Notes: a model not told the origin generated them from the letters alone. Numbered from the stretch's first letter, positions 1-8,773 are shown. The stretch is DNA of 64,000 bases from Aliiglaciecola sp. 3_MG-2023 (GCF_030548205.1 NZ_JAUORV010000015.1:1-64000), one strand, 5' to 3'. Translations and numbers: made by a program.

Positions 1-177
1 TGTTCGGGGTTTTGTCGTTTTAGGGCTGAAATCGAACCAGTGCCACGCGTCGTGTCCCGCTGCTGCGCGTGCGTATCCATCCCGGGTCGAGGCACCATTA
101 TTCTAGAAGCCCTGAACAGAAATGTTCGGGGTTTTGTCGTTTTAGGGCTGAAATCGAACCAGTGCCACGCGTTGTGT
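1..177. repeat. Truncated 122-bp tandem repeat with terminator-like hairpin
   Basis: Bases 1-50 recur almost exactly at 123-172, giving a tandem period of 122 bases; the first copy is cut by the window edge and the second loses similarity after about 177. Between the copies, 110-131 form a 9-bp hairpin (CCCTGAACA / TGTTCGGGG, loop GAAA) followed by a T-rich stretch. The same hairpin sequence occurs as the terminator at 11472-11504. The region could be a duplicated gene end with its terminator. No coding frame or tRNA fold could be supported in it. Confidence 0.7.
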
Positions 178-197
178 TCTGCGCAGGATAAAAAACT

Positions 198-830
198 TTA
201 AAGAATCTCTTCAATGGATTTTTCACCATTAAACAGTTCTATTATGGTGCTTTTATTAGGTGGGTTGGAAACACAATATTGTAACGCTTTTGCCACATCT
301 GTTCTGGTAATTTTTGCCTCATCTTTGTTGCTTGGACGTTGTGATGAAAATTGGCCTGTAGGCTCATCGTTTGTCAAAGTCCCAGGGCGAATAATCGAAT
401 ACTGTAAACCGCTGTGCATTAGATGTTCATCTGCCATGTGTTTTGCTACCAAATACGGCTGCATTTCACCTGATATCTGTGAAGGGTCGTCTGCACCAAT
501 GGAGCTAACCATAATAAAATGCGAGAGTCCGGTATTTTTGGCGTAGTCTGCAGCGCGGCAAGCTGCCCATAAATCGATTAACAACGTTTTATCCGCGCCT
601 GTGTGCCCGCCTGAGCCCGCTACAAATACAACTTGATTGCAGTTTTCGAATGCCTGTTCAAAGTTTTTTGTGAGATCGCCTTCAAATATGGTCAAATTAT
701 CACTGTTCACATCTGACAATTTTTCTTTATCGCGAACCAGAGCGACCACTTTTTGTCCCGCATCTAACATTTGTGGTGTGAGTTGTTTACCGATTTGCCC
801 ACTTGCGCCAATAATTAATGTTCTATTCAT
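198..830 (-). CDS. NAD(P)-binding SDR-type oxidoreductase (NmrA/YwnB-like)
   Basis: This 210-residue cytoplasmic protein begins with a Rossmann dinucleotide-binding motif, GASGQIGK, at residues 8-15, as in atypical short-chain dehydrogenases of the NAD(P)H-binding (PF13460) group. Other family marks are VVFVAGSGGHTGADKT (about 67-82) and the strand HFIMVSSIGADD (about 104-115), where the classical catalytic Tyr-Lys pair is replaced by a looser YLVAKHMAD segment. Such proteins act as small NAD(P)H-dependent reductases or redox-sensing proteins; the substrate cannot be told from sequence. The gene stands alone downstream of ohr on the same strand, with a dyad at 944-964 in the gap. The ATG at 830 has no strong Shine-Dalgarno sequence. 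Confidence 0.8.
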   Translation of the reverse strand: MNRTLIIGASGQIGKQLTPQMLDAGQKVVALVRDKEKLSDVNSDNLTIFEGDLTKNFEQAFENCNQVVFVAGSGGHTGADKTLLIDLWAACRAADYAKNTGLSHFIMVSSIGADDPSQISGEMQPYLVAKHMADEHLMHSGLQYSIIRPGTLTNDEPTGQFSSQRPSNKDEAKITRTDVAKALQYCVSNPPNKSTIIELFNGEKSIEEIL

Positions 831-943
831 TTTTGCTTACCTCATTTCAGTAGTTGCGTGTTTAAAGACTAGGAAGCAATTACCGATCCTACCCCTGAAA
901 AGGCAGTGAGGCCCAGTGATAGCCTAAGTTTGTTAGCCATCGC

Positions 944-964
944 ATAACCTATTTTTTAGGTTAT
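944..964. promoter_or_regulatory. 8-bp inverted repeat upstream of the SDR gene
   Basis: ATAACCTA (944-951) and TAGGTTAT (957-964) form a perfect dyad around five T residues, about 115 bases before the SDR start. No U-tract follows on the minus strand, so an operator is somewhat more likely than a terminator of ohr. The binding protein is unknown. Confidence 0.35.
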
Positions 965-1049
965 TCATGTAAGTTTTTTACAACCGATAAGTAAATTTTT
1001 CTGGTTGTGAGGTTGTACGGTCGAATCACTGGCCTTTGTTTTGATGTTG

Positions 1050-1478
1050 CTAAATAACCGTTAGTTCTACTTCAATATTACCGCGCGTTGCATTTGAGTA
1101 AGGGCAGACTTGGTGTGCTTTATTTACTAGTTCTAAGGCTGCTGCTTTATCCATATCACCCAGTAATACAGCTAGTTTTACGGCAATTCCAAAACCACCG
1201 TCGATTGCGCCAATGGATACTTCGGAATTAATGGAAGTATCACTAGGTAAAGAGATTTTTGCACTTCCTGCGACTACTTTAAGTGCGCCTATAAAACATG
1301 CGGCATAACCGGCAGCAAATAATTGCTCTGGGTTAGTACCTTGGCCGTCATCACCTCCTAATCCTTTAGGTGTTGATAGGTTAACTTCTAAACGGCCATC
1401 GTCAGATTTAGCTGTACCTTCACGGCCTCCGGTGGCTGTTGCTTTTGCTGTGTAGGCTACGCTTTTTAATACTTTCAT
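1050..1478 (-). CDS. ohr: Organic hydroperoxide resistance protein Ohr
   Basis: Ohr is a thiol peroxidase that reduces organic hydroperoxides with electrons from lipoyl proteins; it acts in the cytoplasm as a dimer. Counting from the ATG at 1478, the 142-residue protein has the two redox cysteines at Cys61 (AAGYAACFIGAL) and Cys125 (HQVCPYSNATRG), with Arg19 and Glu51 in the positions expected for the Ohr active site. This start was preferred over one seven codons upstream because GGAG lies 8 bases before it and the family normally begins MKVLYxAxA. It is divergent from an OhrR-type MarR regulator, the usual arrangement, and two palindromes between them are likely operators. Length and motifs match the family fully. 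Confidence 0.95.
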   Translation of the reverse strand: MKVLKSVAYTAKATATGGREGTAKSDDGRLEVNLSTPKGLGGDDGQGTNPEQLFAAGYAACFIGALKVVAGSAKISLPSDTSINSEVSIGAIDGGFGIAVKLAVLLGDMDKAAALELVNKAHQVCPYSNATRGNIEVELTVI

Positions 1479-1514
1479 AGTGAACTCCAAAGTTTTCAAT
1501 TAATCATTATTTAG

Positions 1515-1571
1515 TTTGTATGCAAAATAATAGGTTAAATGTTTTTCAATTGCAAATATTTTGCATGCAAA
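1515..1571. promoter_or_regulatory. Paired OhrR operator candidates
   Basis: Two near-identical 12-base palindromes lie between the divergent ohr and ohrR starts: TTTGTATGCAAA at 1515-1526 and TTTGCATGCAAA at 1560-1571, 45 bases apart centre to centre, with another TTGCAAA half-site near 1550. MarR/OhrR proteins bind AT-rich inverted repeats of this size and normally repress both themselves and ohr until oxidised. The assignment to OhrR is by position only. Confidence 0.6.
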
Positions 1572-1615
1572 TTATAATTAATTTGAAGTTTGGCTTTATA
1601 AGGTTGGGAGCGATT

Positions 1616-2068
1616 ATGTCGTTTGAGCAATTAAAATTAGAAAATCAGTTGTGCCATCGGCTATATATGGCGTCCAACAGCATTGCTCGGGCCTACCGCG
1701 AGCCTTTAGCTGCCCTTAATTTAACCTATCCTCAGTATGTTGTGATGATGGCGCTGTGGGAGGAAGATGCAATAACCATAGCTGAGCTGGTGGACAAAAC
1801 TGCGATTGATGGTGGAGCCATGACTCAAATTCTCAAGAAAATGGCCGAAAAATCATTGCTTGAGGTTATAAAAGACAAACACGACAAACGTAAACGCCTA
1901 GTGCAACTTACGCAAAATGGACAACAACTAAAAGTTGCCGCCGCTCATATTCCAAAAAGTATTTTATGCAAATTTGAGAGTGTCGATACCACACAAGCCA
2001 GCCAGCTTATGCAGTTACTAGACTTAATTGTGGGGGATTTAAATAGCCAATATGACGACCAGACATAA
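1616..2068 (+). CDS. ohrR: MarR-family organic-peroxide sensor OhrR
   Basis: This 150-residue winged-helix protein matches OhrR, the repressor that releases DNA when its N-terminal cysteine is oxidised by organic peroxides. The reactive cysteine is Cys13 in LENQLCHRLYMASN, followed by the helix-turn-helix around ITIAELVDKTAIDGGAMTQI and the wing VIKDKHDKRKRLVQLT. The ATG at 1616 was chosen because it has a GGGAG ribosome-binding site and gives the family's usual length; an in-frame start at 1520 would add 32 residues translated from the operator region. It is divergent from ohr and probably autoregulated through the shared palindromes at 1515-1571. The product acts in the cytoplasm as a dimer. 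Confidence 0.9.
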   Translation: MSFEQLKLENQLCHRLYMASNSIARAYREPLAALNLTYPQYVVMMALWEEDAITIAELVDKTAIDGGAMTQILKKMAEKSLLEVIKDKHDKRKRLVQLTQNGQQLKVAAAHIPKSILCKFESVDTTQASQLMQLLDLIVGDLNSQYDDQT

Positions 2069-2258
2069 CAGTTTGCACTAAAGAGGTTAATTTTTATCGA
2101 ATAGACATCCTAACCACCCAAAATAAACAGAACGAGAGCAAATAACTTATCAGTCATCATTGAAAGAATTAAAAGTTGCAATAAAGAAAGGGTGCAAGTC
2201 CAACTTTAAGGGGTCACTTCAACTAACTCACAGCCCTTTTTAAAACCCTGTATTTGCA

Positions 2259-3422
2259 CTAAAAGCTCAATGCAGCACCTACACTAATGGCTTGGTTTTT
2301 AATCTCGCCACCTTGATGATTCTCTGCGTTAATGTCTGAATATTCTGCAGAAATCGTCACCATACTCCACAGTGTATGATAGATCCCAAGGGTAAACTTA
2401 CTTTGTCGTTTTACCTGGATAGCCGTGTCTTGGGGAGCTAAATCGATATTGGATACGCCGTAATTGACACCTACTTTGGTATTATCAAACCTATAGGTTG
2501 CTTGAATAAAGTATCCGTCGCTATCTCTTGGATTTGCTGCACTGTCTGATCCGTCAATCAATAGCCCGTAGTAACCTAAACCATCAGCTGAAAATCCAGA
2601 GGCTAATAAACTCGTGTCGCCGATGTTGTAAACCAATGTCAGGTCTATTCCGGTTGCATTGTAATCGTTTAATGCTGTGTCGACACTTTGAGTTAGGAAT
2701 GTGGTAGATACAAATCCACGGTCAAAGTCATAGCGCAGTTTGCCATGTATCCCTGGGGTCTTTGAGCCACTGTCTCCTACAAACCCGTTACCACCAAAAC
2801 TTACAGGGTCCAGAGGTTGGAAAACGCCTATTGCTCCACTTAAACCGTTTTTTGTATAAGAATAGGTTAGTTGTGAAAGGCGATCAGTAAAAATATAGCC
2901 ATAACCTGCACCACCTAAACTGGTGTTTAGTGGGGTAGTGACAAGGGCGGGGGCACCTACACCGCTTAAAGAGATATCTTGTAAAACAATATCTATTCCA
3001 AATACACCGTAATCACGACCGGCTTTAAAGGTTCCTATTTGCTCATTTCCAACAGTGAAAAAGGCGCGATAAGCTTTATTATCACCGCCACCATTGAAAG
3101 CGCTGTTATCAGTGCTGCCCGGTTCGTAGGCAAAAACAGCTTTAATATCTACCCCATTTTTTTGGGTTGCCGCACTAAATTGAAAACTCGCAGGGCTATA
3201 ACCGTTAGAAACAGAAGTCGCGTCATCACCAGTACATAACAATGCATTACCTGCTACATTGTCAGGGTTATCGTCGCAGCTTACGTATACAAGATGGGTG
3301 TTGATATAGCCATTAAAGCCAAAAGTATATCCATTACTTTCAATTTCTACAGCGTTGACTGCGACGCTTGAAAATATGCTTAATGTAAGTGCGATAAGTT
3401 TTACTTTATTTATATTATTCAT
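2259..3422 (-). CDS. Outer-membrane porin (gammaproteobacterial general-porin type)
   Basis: A 387-residue protein with a signal peptide (about residues 1-24, ending AVNAVE) and the alternating amphipathic strands of a 16-stranded porin. The glycine-rich start SNGYTFGFNGYINTHLVY and the C-terminal strand ending in Phe (QAISVGAALSF) are classic for BamA-dependent assembly. Regions such as GTFKAGRDYGVFGIDIVLQDIS recall the constriction-loop area of Gram-negative porins. It sits at the end of a minus-strand catabolic cluster, so it may admit the cluster's substrate; no sequence feature names that substrate. It is separated from the upstream cyclase-family gene by a terminator-like hairpin, so it probably has its own promoter. 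Confidence 0.85.
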   Translation of the reverse strand: MNNINKVKLIALTLSIFSSVAVNAVEIESNGYTFGFNGYINTHLVYVSCDDNPDNVAGNALLCTGDDATSVSNGYSPASFQFSAATQKNGVDIKAVFAYEPGSTDNSAFNGGGDNKAYRAFFTVGNEQIGTFKAGRDYGVFGIDIVLQDISLSGVGAPALVTTPLNTSLGGAGYGYIFTDRLSQLTYSYTKNGLSGAIGVFQPLDPVSFGGNGFVGDSGSKTPGIHGKLRYDFDRGFVSTTFLTQSVDTALNDYNATGIDLTLVYNIGDTSLLASGFSADGLGYYGLLIDGSDSAANPRDSDGYFIQATYRFDNTKVGVNYGVSNIDLAPQDTAIQVKRQSKFTLGIYHTLWSMVTISAEYSDINAENHQGGEIKNQAISVGAALSF

Positions 3423-3554
3423 TTGCTTACCTTGGTTTATTAAGTGTTTCTAGAGCGTTTGAGTTAAGGCGTTTGTCTACTAAATAGTAAAATTTAGGCG
3501 CAACAAACCCTAAACAGGCAAAGTGCCTATTTCAAAAGCGATAAAAAGGAGAAG

Positions 3555-3572
3555 CGGGGCAGGTTTGCCCCG
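3555..3572 (-). terminator. Hairpin terminator after the cyclase-family gene
   Basis: CGGGGCA (3555-3561) and TGCCCCG (3566-3572) form a perfect 7-bp GC-rich stem with a 4-base loop just past the stop of the minus-strand gene at 3589. On that strand it is followed by a pyrimidine-rich run ending in five T residues, an imperfect but plausible intrinsic terminator. Confidence 0.6.
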
Positions 3573-3588
3573 TAGTATTATTTGTTGG

Positions 3589-4647
3589 CTATTTTATAAC
3601 CATGGGGTTAACCGGAGAGCCAGTACCACCTTTCATTTTTAACGGTGCTACTGAGAAGAAGAAGCTGTATTGACCATCTTCAGCAGAATCTGCAGCTAAA
3701 TCATCTAGCCAATACAATTCTGTTAAAACAACACCTAAGTTTCTAATTAGCGCACCGTGTAATGGAATAACCATGTCATTGCCATTGACCTTTTGTGCGG
3801 CGAGTTCAACGGCCAAGTTATCGGCTGCAATAACGGGAATTTCCATATCAGCAATCCATTGCACTAGCTCAGGGCTGTAACATAGACCTGGCTCATCAAG
3901 AGCTGTCCAGTTTTGTTTGTCATCTTCGTCATAGAATCTACCCATTGAACCCGTTCTAATCATTAAAATATCGCGTTTTTCAATGGTCAGTTTTTGTTTT
4001 TTAGCAGTATTTTTAATGTCAGCTAAAGTGACACAAGTGCCTGGTGCTAAACGATGATTTTTATCACCACTAAAACGACCTACATCAATAAGTACGCCAC
4101 GACCAGCCACACCTACATCACCTAAATGAGCAATGTCCACATAGTCGTGGCCGTGTACAGTCGTATCGGATGATTTGCCGTTATATACCTTATCAGAATA
4201 CCAAGCATGGCCCAGAGCATCCATGTGGGTAGTACCTTGTAAGTACATGAAAACCGCATCATCAGAATATTTCATGCCGCCAACTAGCGGTTCAGATTTA
4301 TTCGATGAATAAATACCCTCATCCTGTGCCATGAAGTGCATCACTGGCACACGACCGGGAAAGACTGGCCCAACGCCATGGATCATGGGTAGTTGTAAGG
4401 TAAAGCGCTCACCAGATTGAATGGCTTTTACTCCACGTTTTACTTGTGTTTCGTCCAAATAATTTAAGGCTCCTATCTGATCGTCTTTCCCCCACTTTCC
4501 CCAGTTTTTAGGCGCATCGGCTAATAATTTATCGATGTACGTTTCCTCAGCCGCAAATGAAGTTAAAGACGCGCAGGTAAAGGAAATGCCTACGACAAGG
4601 GCAGAAAGGGTTTTTGTCAGTGATGTTTTTCTTGCTATATGTGTCAT
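3589..4647 (-). CDS. Exported cyclase-family (kynurenine-formamidase-like) metal hydrolase
   Basis: A 352-residue protein with a signal peptide (hydrophobic stretch about 12-31, cleavage near SFAAEE), so probably periplasmic. The family signature is QGTTHMDALGHAW (about 137-149), equivalent to the HxGTHxDxPxH metal-binding motif of cyclase-family enzymes (PF04199) such as kynurenine formamidase and isatin hydrolase; a second conserved segment is DILMIRTG. These enzymes hydrolyse cyclic or N-formyl amides with a bound divalent metal. The first motif histidine is replaced by Gln, as in some isatin-hydrolase-like branches. Neighbours (porin, sigma-54 activator, permease, dehydrogenase) suggest breakdown of a small ring compound, but the substrate is not determined. 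AAGGTG precedes the ATG. Confidence 0.85.
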   Translation of the reverse strand: MTHIARKTSLTKTLSALVVGISFTCASLTSFAAEETYIDKLLADAPKNWGKWGKDDQIGALNYLDETQVKRGVKAIQSGERFTLQLPMIHGVGPVFPGRVPVMHFMAQDEGIYSSNKSEPLVGGMKYSDDAVFMYLQGTTHMDALGHAWYSDKVYNGKSSDTTVHGHDYVDIAHLGDVGVAGRGVLIDVGRFSGDKNHRLAPGTCVTLADIKNTAKKQKLTIEKRDILMIRTGSMGRFYDEDDKQNWTALDEPGLCYSPELVQWIADMEIPVIAADNLAVELAAQKVNGNDMVIPLHGALIRNLGVVLTELYWLDDLAADSAEDGQYSFFFSVAPLKMKGGTGSPVNPMVIK

Positions 4648-4689
4648 GTTTCACCTTCTTCTTGTTTTGCCTTAATTGGCGATATAGTT

Positions 4690-4711
4690 TCTTTGTGCTA
4701 GGGCACAGAGA
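4690..4711. promoter_or_regulatory. Intergenic hairpin between regulator and cyclase-family gene
   Basis: A 9-bp stem with one G-T pair (TCTTTGTGC / GCACAGAGA, loop TAGG) lies between the end of the regulator at 4764 and the cyclase-family start at 4647. It lacks a U-tract on either strand, so it may be an mRNA processing or stability element, or an operator. Confidence 0.35.
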
Positions 4712-4763
4712 CTAACTGTCTGCTAATGACGCTCATCTGAAGTCAGCGCAGACTTATGTAAGT

Positions 4764-6140
4764 TCATTGCTCCTGTTTTTGGACGGCATTGAGACTTTGC
4801 CGTTTCTTAACTAGTGTAGATTGATTAATTCCTAAAGATGCTGCGGCTGCTCTTGTGGAGCCGTACAGACGAAGGGCGTTGTCGATTAATTCCCGTTCTA
4901 AATTGGAAACTTGCTCTTTGAGGCTAGCAGAACTGAAAGGGTCACTTTGTACGGCCAAAGGTTTGATGGATTCAGGTAAATCCTTAGGTAGAATTTCAGT
5001 ATGATCAGTAATTAGCACTAGACGCTCGGCCAAATTCATTAGTTCGCGGATATTGCCCGGCCATTTGTAATGTAAAAGAACCTCGGAAGTTTCCGGGTGC
5101 AGAGTTTTTTCGGTGTTGTATCGCTTTGCGTAGTGTTCTAGATAGTGTTCCAGTAACGATAGTATTTCGTCTTGACGGTTACGCAATGGGGGTAACTCTA
5201 AGGGCATAACCTGCAATCGATAATATAAATCTTCTCTAAATTTACCATCGGCAATCGCGGCTTTAAGGTCATGATGGGTTGCGGTGATCAATCTTATGTT
5301 GGTGGTTTTAAAGCGTGTACCGCCTAAGGGGAGGAATCTATTTTCCTCGATCACTTTTAAAAGCTTCGCTTGCAAAGATAAAGGTAAGTCACCAATTTCG
5401 TCGAGAAAAAGAGTGCCACCGTTGGCAATATCGAGTAATCCTTCTTTACCTTTTACTGATGCACCTGTAAATGCCCCAGAGGTGTAACCAAATAGCTCCG
5501 CTTCTATCAAGCCCTCCGGCATTGCTGCACAGTTTAAGGAAATAAAGGGAGCTTCAGCACGCAGACTATTATCGTGAATAAATTGGGCCAACAAGGTTTT
5601 CCCCGTACCTGTTTCCCCCTGAATCAAAATTTTAACGTCGGTGGGCGCGACTTTTTCTGCCAGTTTGTAACATTGCCGCGTATTAGTGCCGGTTAATACG
5701 CCAGCTTTGTCGGTGAGTACATCGACATCGATACCGTAGTTTTTTCTTACGGTGAGGATTTGTTCCAATTGCTCTTCAGCATGTTTTGCTCGCAGCAATG
5801 CAGTGACGTCGCGAACCGAACTCATCACAAACTCAAGTTCGCCGTTTGCGTCGAACATTGGGTTGCCACTGACTACTATTTTTCGATCACCTTTAATGGT
5901 TTGGACCCGAGTGATTGGTTGCTTTTCACGGATCACCTCCAGTGAAATCGACTTAGAGATATACCCCTCTGCAACTAAGTCTTTCATGTGTTTTCCTAGC
6001 ACACGATGACGCTGTAAACCGGTTATTTTTTCGTATGCTTTATTTACGGTTATAGTAATACCTTCAGCATCGGTGATATAAACCCCGTCGGGTAAAGCAT
6101 CTAAAACCGGCTGCAAAAGTTTGGCGTTCAGTGATTTCAT
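4764..6140 (-). CDS. PAS-containing sigma-54-dependent transcriptional activator
   Basis: A 458-residue enhancer-binding protein with three domains: an N-terminal PAS sensor (about 8-118, DGVYITDAEG ... SSVRDVTALL), a central AAA+ domain with Walker A GETGTGKT and the sigma-54 contact loop GAFTGA intact, and a C-terminal Fis-type helix-turn-helix (GSTRAAAASLGINQSTLVKK). It would oligomerise at upstream sites and drive open-complex formation by sigma-54 RNA polymerase. Its start codon overlaps the stop of the permease gene (ATGA-type overlap, 6137-6140), so it is co-transcribed with the permease and dehydrogenase. A canonical -24/-12 promoter with paired dyads upstream of the dehydrogenase is the obvious target, giving positive autoregulation. 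The PAS ligand is unknown. Confidence 0.92.
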   Translation of the reverse strand: MKSLNAKLLQPVLDALPDGVYITDAEGITITVNKAYEKITGLQRHRVLGKHMKDLVAEGYISKSISLEVIREKQPITRVQTIKGDRKIVVSGNPMFDANGELEFVMSSVRDVTALLRAKHAEEQLEQILTVRKNYGIDVDVLTDKAGVLTGTNTRQCYKLAEKVAPTDVKILIQGETGTGKTLLAQFIHDNSLRAEAPFISLNCAAMPEGLIEAELFGYTSGAFTGASVKGKEGLLDIANGGTLFLDEIGDLPLSLQAKLLKVIEENRFLPLGGTRFKTTNIRLITATHHDLKAAIADGKFREDLYYRLQVMPLELPPLRNRQDEILSLLEHYLEHYAKRYNTEKTLHPETSEVLLHYKWPGNIRELMNLAERLVLITDHTEILPKDLPESIKPLAVQSDPFSSASLKEQVSNLERELIDNALRLYGSTRAAAASLGINQSTLVKKRQSLNAVQKQEQ

Positions 6141-7519
6141 TTGTCACCATCGGATTGATTAGTTGGGTTGAAGTTGTGCTCAGGATCACCTTTGAAAAAG
6201 TTCTTACCGTATATTAGAAGAACTAATAAAATACCGACGCCAAAGGCCCAAGTCGCTCCCTTAATGACTAAAATCGCAGCAATAATGCCTGCAATGCCTA
6301 AATCTCGTTGGCTCTTAGCTTCCATAATGCCAATTCTAAAACTCACAAATCCTTGAATTAGCAGTGTTAGGGCAAGGGCAACTCCTAGGATGGGTTGTAC
6401 TAAGCTGACTACAGGCAGTAACAGCAAACCTGTATTCGTGCCCCATCGGAAAGATCCTGAGCCGCCAAAAATAGATTGCATCGCTTCACGCCCTTGTTTA
6501 TAGCGCTCTACAATCACCACATGCATTGCTGCCCATAGCGGACCACACATCACAACATCTGGCCCAAAAATACTCATTAGTACATTTCTTCCACCAAAAA
6601 TTAGATGTGAGCGGTTAGGGTCATAGTCAATTTTTTCATCAGGGCGTTTCTCATCTGCTTCATCTAAAATGGCTTTTGATTGCAGTACATCCCCAAACAG
6701 CACTATGTAGGCCGCCAATGCAGTAGGCAGAGCCGTCAAGAACATAGATGCATCTGGTAAACCTACTCCAAAAATTGTGTACTGGTTAAACATCAAAACG
6801 AAGTCAGGGCTGGTAATACCCCACTCAATATCTGGCCAATTCGCCTCAGAAACCAAAGGGGCAAGTACGACTGCCAATATAATAATGGGAAAAATACCCA
6901 GTTTTCCGAGGTTCGCCCAGAAGGCGTTGCGTTGTTTTAGTTGGGCAAAATGGGTGCTAAAGATCAGATAAAATGCTAAGCCAACAGCAATGGTTATGGT
7001 GATTGGGAATTGCTCGAAACGCCCCCCTTCTTTAAACACCACCACTATCGCCGCTAGGCCCGCGCCAATGATTACACCCGATTTAATCGCCGAAGGAATA
7101 AGCGTTACCACTTTGGAGGCAAGTTTGGTTTGTCCAAGAACAATGGCTAATAAGCCGAGCATGATTTGGAAAGCAATTAATGCATGAACCCTGTCAGGAC
7201 CCGGGTCAAAGGTTTGTACATATGCCATTAGTAACGGCACCGCTGGAGTGATCCAGCCGGGGATCACAGGGTCCCCTAAAATATGGTGAAGTAAATACAA
7301 AAAGCCATTAATCATAACGATTGCGATAGCTGCTTCGAAGGGCATCCCGAGTAGTTCCACCATCAGAGGAATTGCAGCGAGGTCAACGGCACACATCAAT
7401 AAGCCCTGTAAATAGTCGGGCCACTCGAATCGGTAATGTAAAAAAGGTAGACGTATTTTAAACGGCCCTAAAGGAAAAAAAGTTGTTTCAGTTCCGTATT
7501 GGTGGTTTTTCCAAGTCAT
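6137..7519 (-). CDS. SLC23/NCS2-like inner-membrane permease
   Basis: A 460-residue polytopic membrane protein with about 12-14 hydrophobic segments, for example LLMCAVDLAAIPLMVELLGM and GVIIGAGLAAIVVVF. The overall pattern resembles the solute-carrier 23 (xanthine/uracil) and SulP-like fold, including a short segment GDPVIPGWITPAVPLL in the place of the family's substrate-binding half-helix. The match is distant, so the substrate is not assigned. It lies 32 bases after the iron alcohol dehydrogenase and overlaps the regulator by 4 bases, making a three-gene operon. It is likely to import the compound that the cluster degrades. Confidence 0.75.
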   Translation of the reverse strand: MTWKNHQYGTETTFFPLGPFKIRLPFLHYRFEWPDYLQGLLMCAVDLAAIPLMVELLGMPFEAAIAIVMINGFLYLLHHILGDPVIPGWITPAVPLLMAYVQTFDPGPDRVHALIAFQIMLGLLAIVLGQTKLASKVVTLIPSAIKSGVIIGAGLAAIVVVFKEGGRFEQFPITITIAVGLAFYLIFSTHFAQLKQRNAFWANLGKLGIFPIIILAVVLAPLVSEANWPDIEWGITSPDFVLMFNQYTIFGVGLPDASMFLTALPTALAAYIVLFGDVLQSKAILDEADEKRPDEKIDYDPNRSHLIFGGRNVLMSIFGPDVVMCGPLWAAMHVVIVERYKQGREAMQSIFGGSGSFRWGTNTGLLLLPVVSLVQPILGVALALTLLIQGFVSFRIGIMEAKSQRDLGIAGIIAAILVIKGATWAFGVGILLVLLIYGKNFFKGDPEHNFNPTNQSDGDK

Positions 7520-7551
7520 GGGTTTAAAGTTCCAAATTCTTATTGGTAAGG

Positions 7552-8703
7552 TTAATAGGCCGCGTAATATATGCTTTCAATATCAGACAGGGACAATTTT
7601 CTAGGGTTATTTTTCAGCAAACGTTCTACTTTAATCGCTTCTTGAGCTAATTCTGGAATATCTTCTTTGTTAATACCCAATGAATGCAATCCTTTAGGAA
7701 TACCAACCTGAGCGCATAAATTATGAAGTTGCTGTATTACTTTATTGGCGACGAAATCGGCATTGTTTTCGGGGGAGACTGGAGTAGATAAAGCGTTGGC
7801 CATATCAACAAAGCGGGCTAAACACGCGCTTTTATTCCACTGCATTACGTAGGGGAGCATTAAGGCATTACTTACACCATGGGAAATATGATAGCGGCCA
7901 CCTAATGGGTATGCTAAAGCATGGACTGCTCCAACGCCTGCGTTTCCGAACGCTAAACCAGCCATCAAACTTGCAGTGGCCATATTCTCCCGGGCATCCA
8001 GATCTTGTGGTGCCTCGTAGGCGGTAGGTAAGTGTCTCATAATCATGTTCATGGCTTTAATAGCAAGGGCATCTGTAATTGGGCTGGCGAACTTTGATAA
8101 GTATGCTTCAATTGCATGCACCAAAGCATCGACACCACTTGCTGCAGTTACATGAGGTGGGCAGCTTAAGGTCATTTCCGGTGCGACTATGGCAACATCT
8201 GGTAATAAATAATTGCTTACCACACCTTTTTTAGTTTGTTCTCTGGGTACAGCCAAAATTGCAATATTGGTGACTTCTGAGCCTGTGCCCGCGGTGGTAG
8301 GTATGGCGATGTGGGGAACGCCCCTATTAATCACCTTATTCTCGCCAAACATAGCATTTAAGGATTGTGAGTTACCCGCTAACATTGCAACACACTTAGC
8401 AATATCAATTGCACTGCCACCACCAACACTGATAATTGAATCATGAGGTTTGCAGTTATATACCTCAAAACAATGTTCTACTACTTCATTGTCGGGTTCG
8501 GCGTTTACATCATCAAAAATTGAAAAAGGCATAGTTTCAAGTTGAGCGGTGATAAGTTCTAAAGTTCCTGATTTTCTAACACCTTTGTCAGTCACTATTA
8601 GTGGGTAATTAATGTTTAAACTCTTAATATGCTCAATTAGCTCTGAGGAACAGCCGTGACCGGTTATTAGTGTATGAGCGCTTTTAAAGGATGATATTTG
8701 CAT
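7552..8703 (-). CDS. Iron-containing alcohol dehydrogenase
   Basis: A group III metal-dependent alcohol dehydrogenase of 383 residues. Visible marks are the NAD-binding GGGSAIDIAK, the GTGSEVTNIAIL loop, the metal-site helix HAIEAYLSK and the second metal motif GAVHALAYPLGGRYHISHG, whose histidines with an upstream Asp normally bind Fe2+ or Zn2+. Such enzymes oxidise small alcohols or reduce aldehydes/ketones with NAD(P)H in the cytoplasm. The ATG at 8703 is preferred over an in-frame TTG at 8712 because GAGGAC is correctly spaced only for the ATG. It is the first gene of the dehydrogenase-permease-regulator operon and is preceded by a strong sigma-54 promoter match at 8774-8790. Confidence 0.88.
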   Translation of the reverse strand: MQISSFKSAHTLITGHGCSSELIEHIKSLNINYPLIVTDKGVRKSGTLELITAQLETMPFSIFDDVNAEPDNEVVEHCFEVYNCKPHDSIISVGGGSAIDIAKCVAMLAGNSQSLNAMFGENKVINRGVPHIAIPTTAGTGSEVTNIAILAVPREQTKKGVVSNYLLPDVAIVAPEMTLSCPPHVTAASGVDALVHAIEAYLSKFASPITDALAIKAMNMIMRHLPTAYEAPQDLDARENMATASLMAGLAFGNAGVGAVHALAYPLGGRYHISHGVSNALMLPYVMQWNKSACLARFVDMANALSTPVSPENNADFVANKVIQQLHNLCAQVGIPKGLHSLGINKEDIPELAQEAIKVERLLKNNPRKLSLSDIESIYYAAY

Positions 8704-8773
8704 ATTGTTCAAGTCCTCATTCCCATTACATCATCTTAAATGATGATGCCGTTACTATTGAATAACACGAAGT

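Noticed and set aside
1-177. Possible tRNA remnant (GGTTCGATTTC on the minus strand and GCACCA on the plus strand)
   Set aside because: No acceptor, D or anticodon stems could be paired on either strand around these motifs.
637-909. A 90-codon open frame on the plus strand opposite the SDR gene
   Set aside because: It lies antisense to a well-supported oxidoreductase gene and its translation resembles no protein family.
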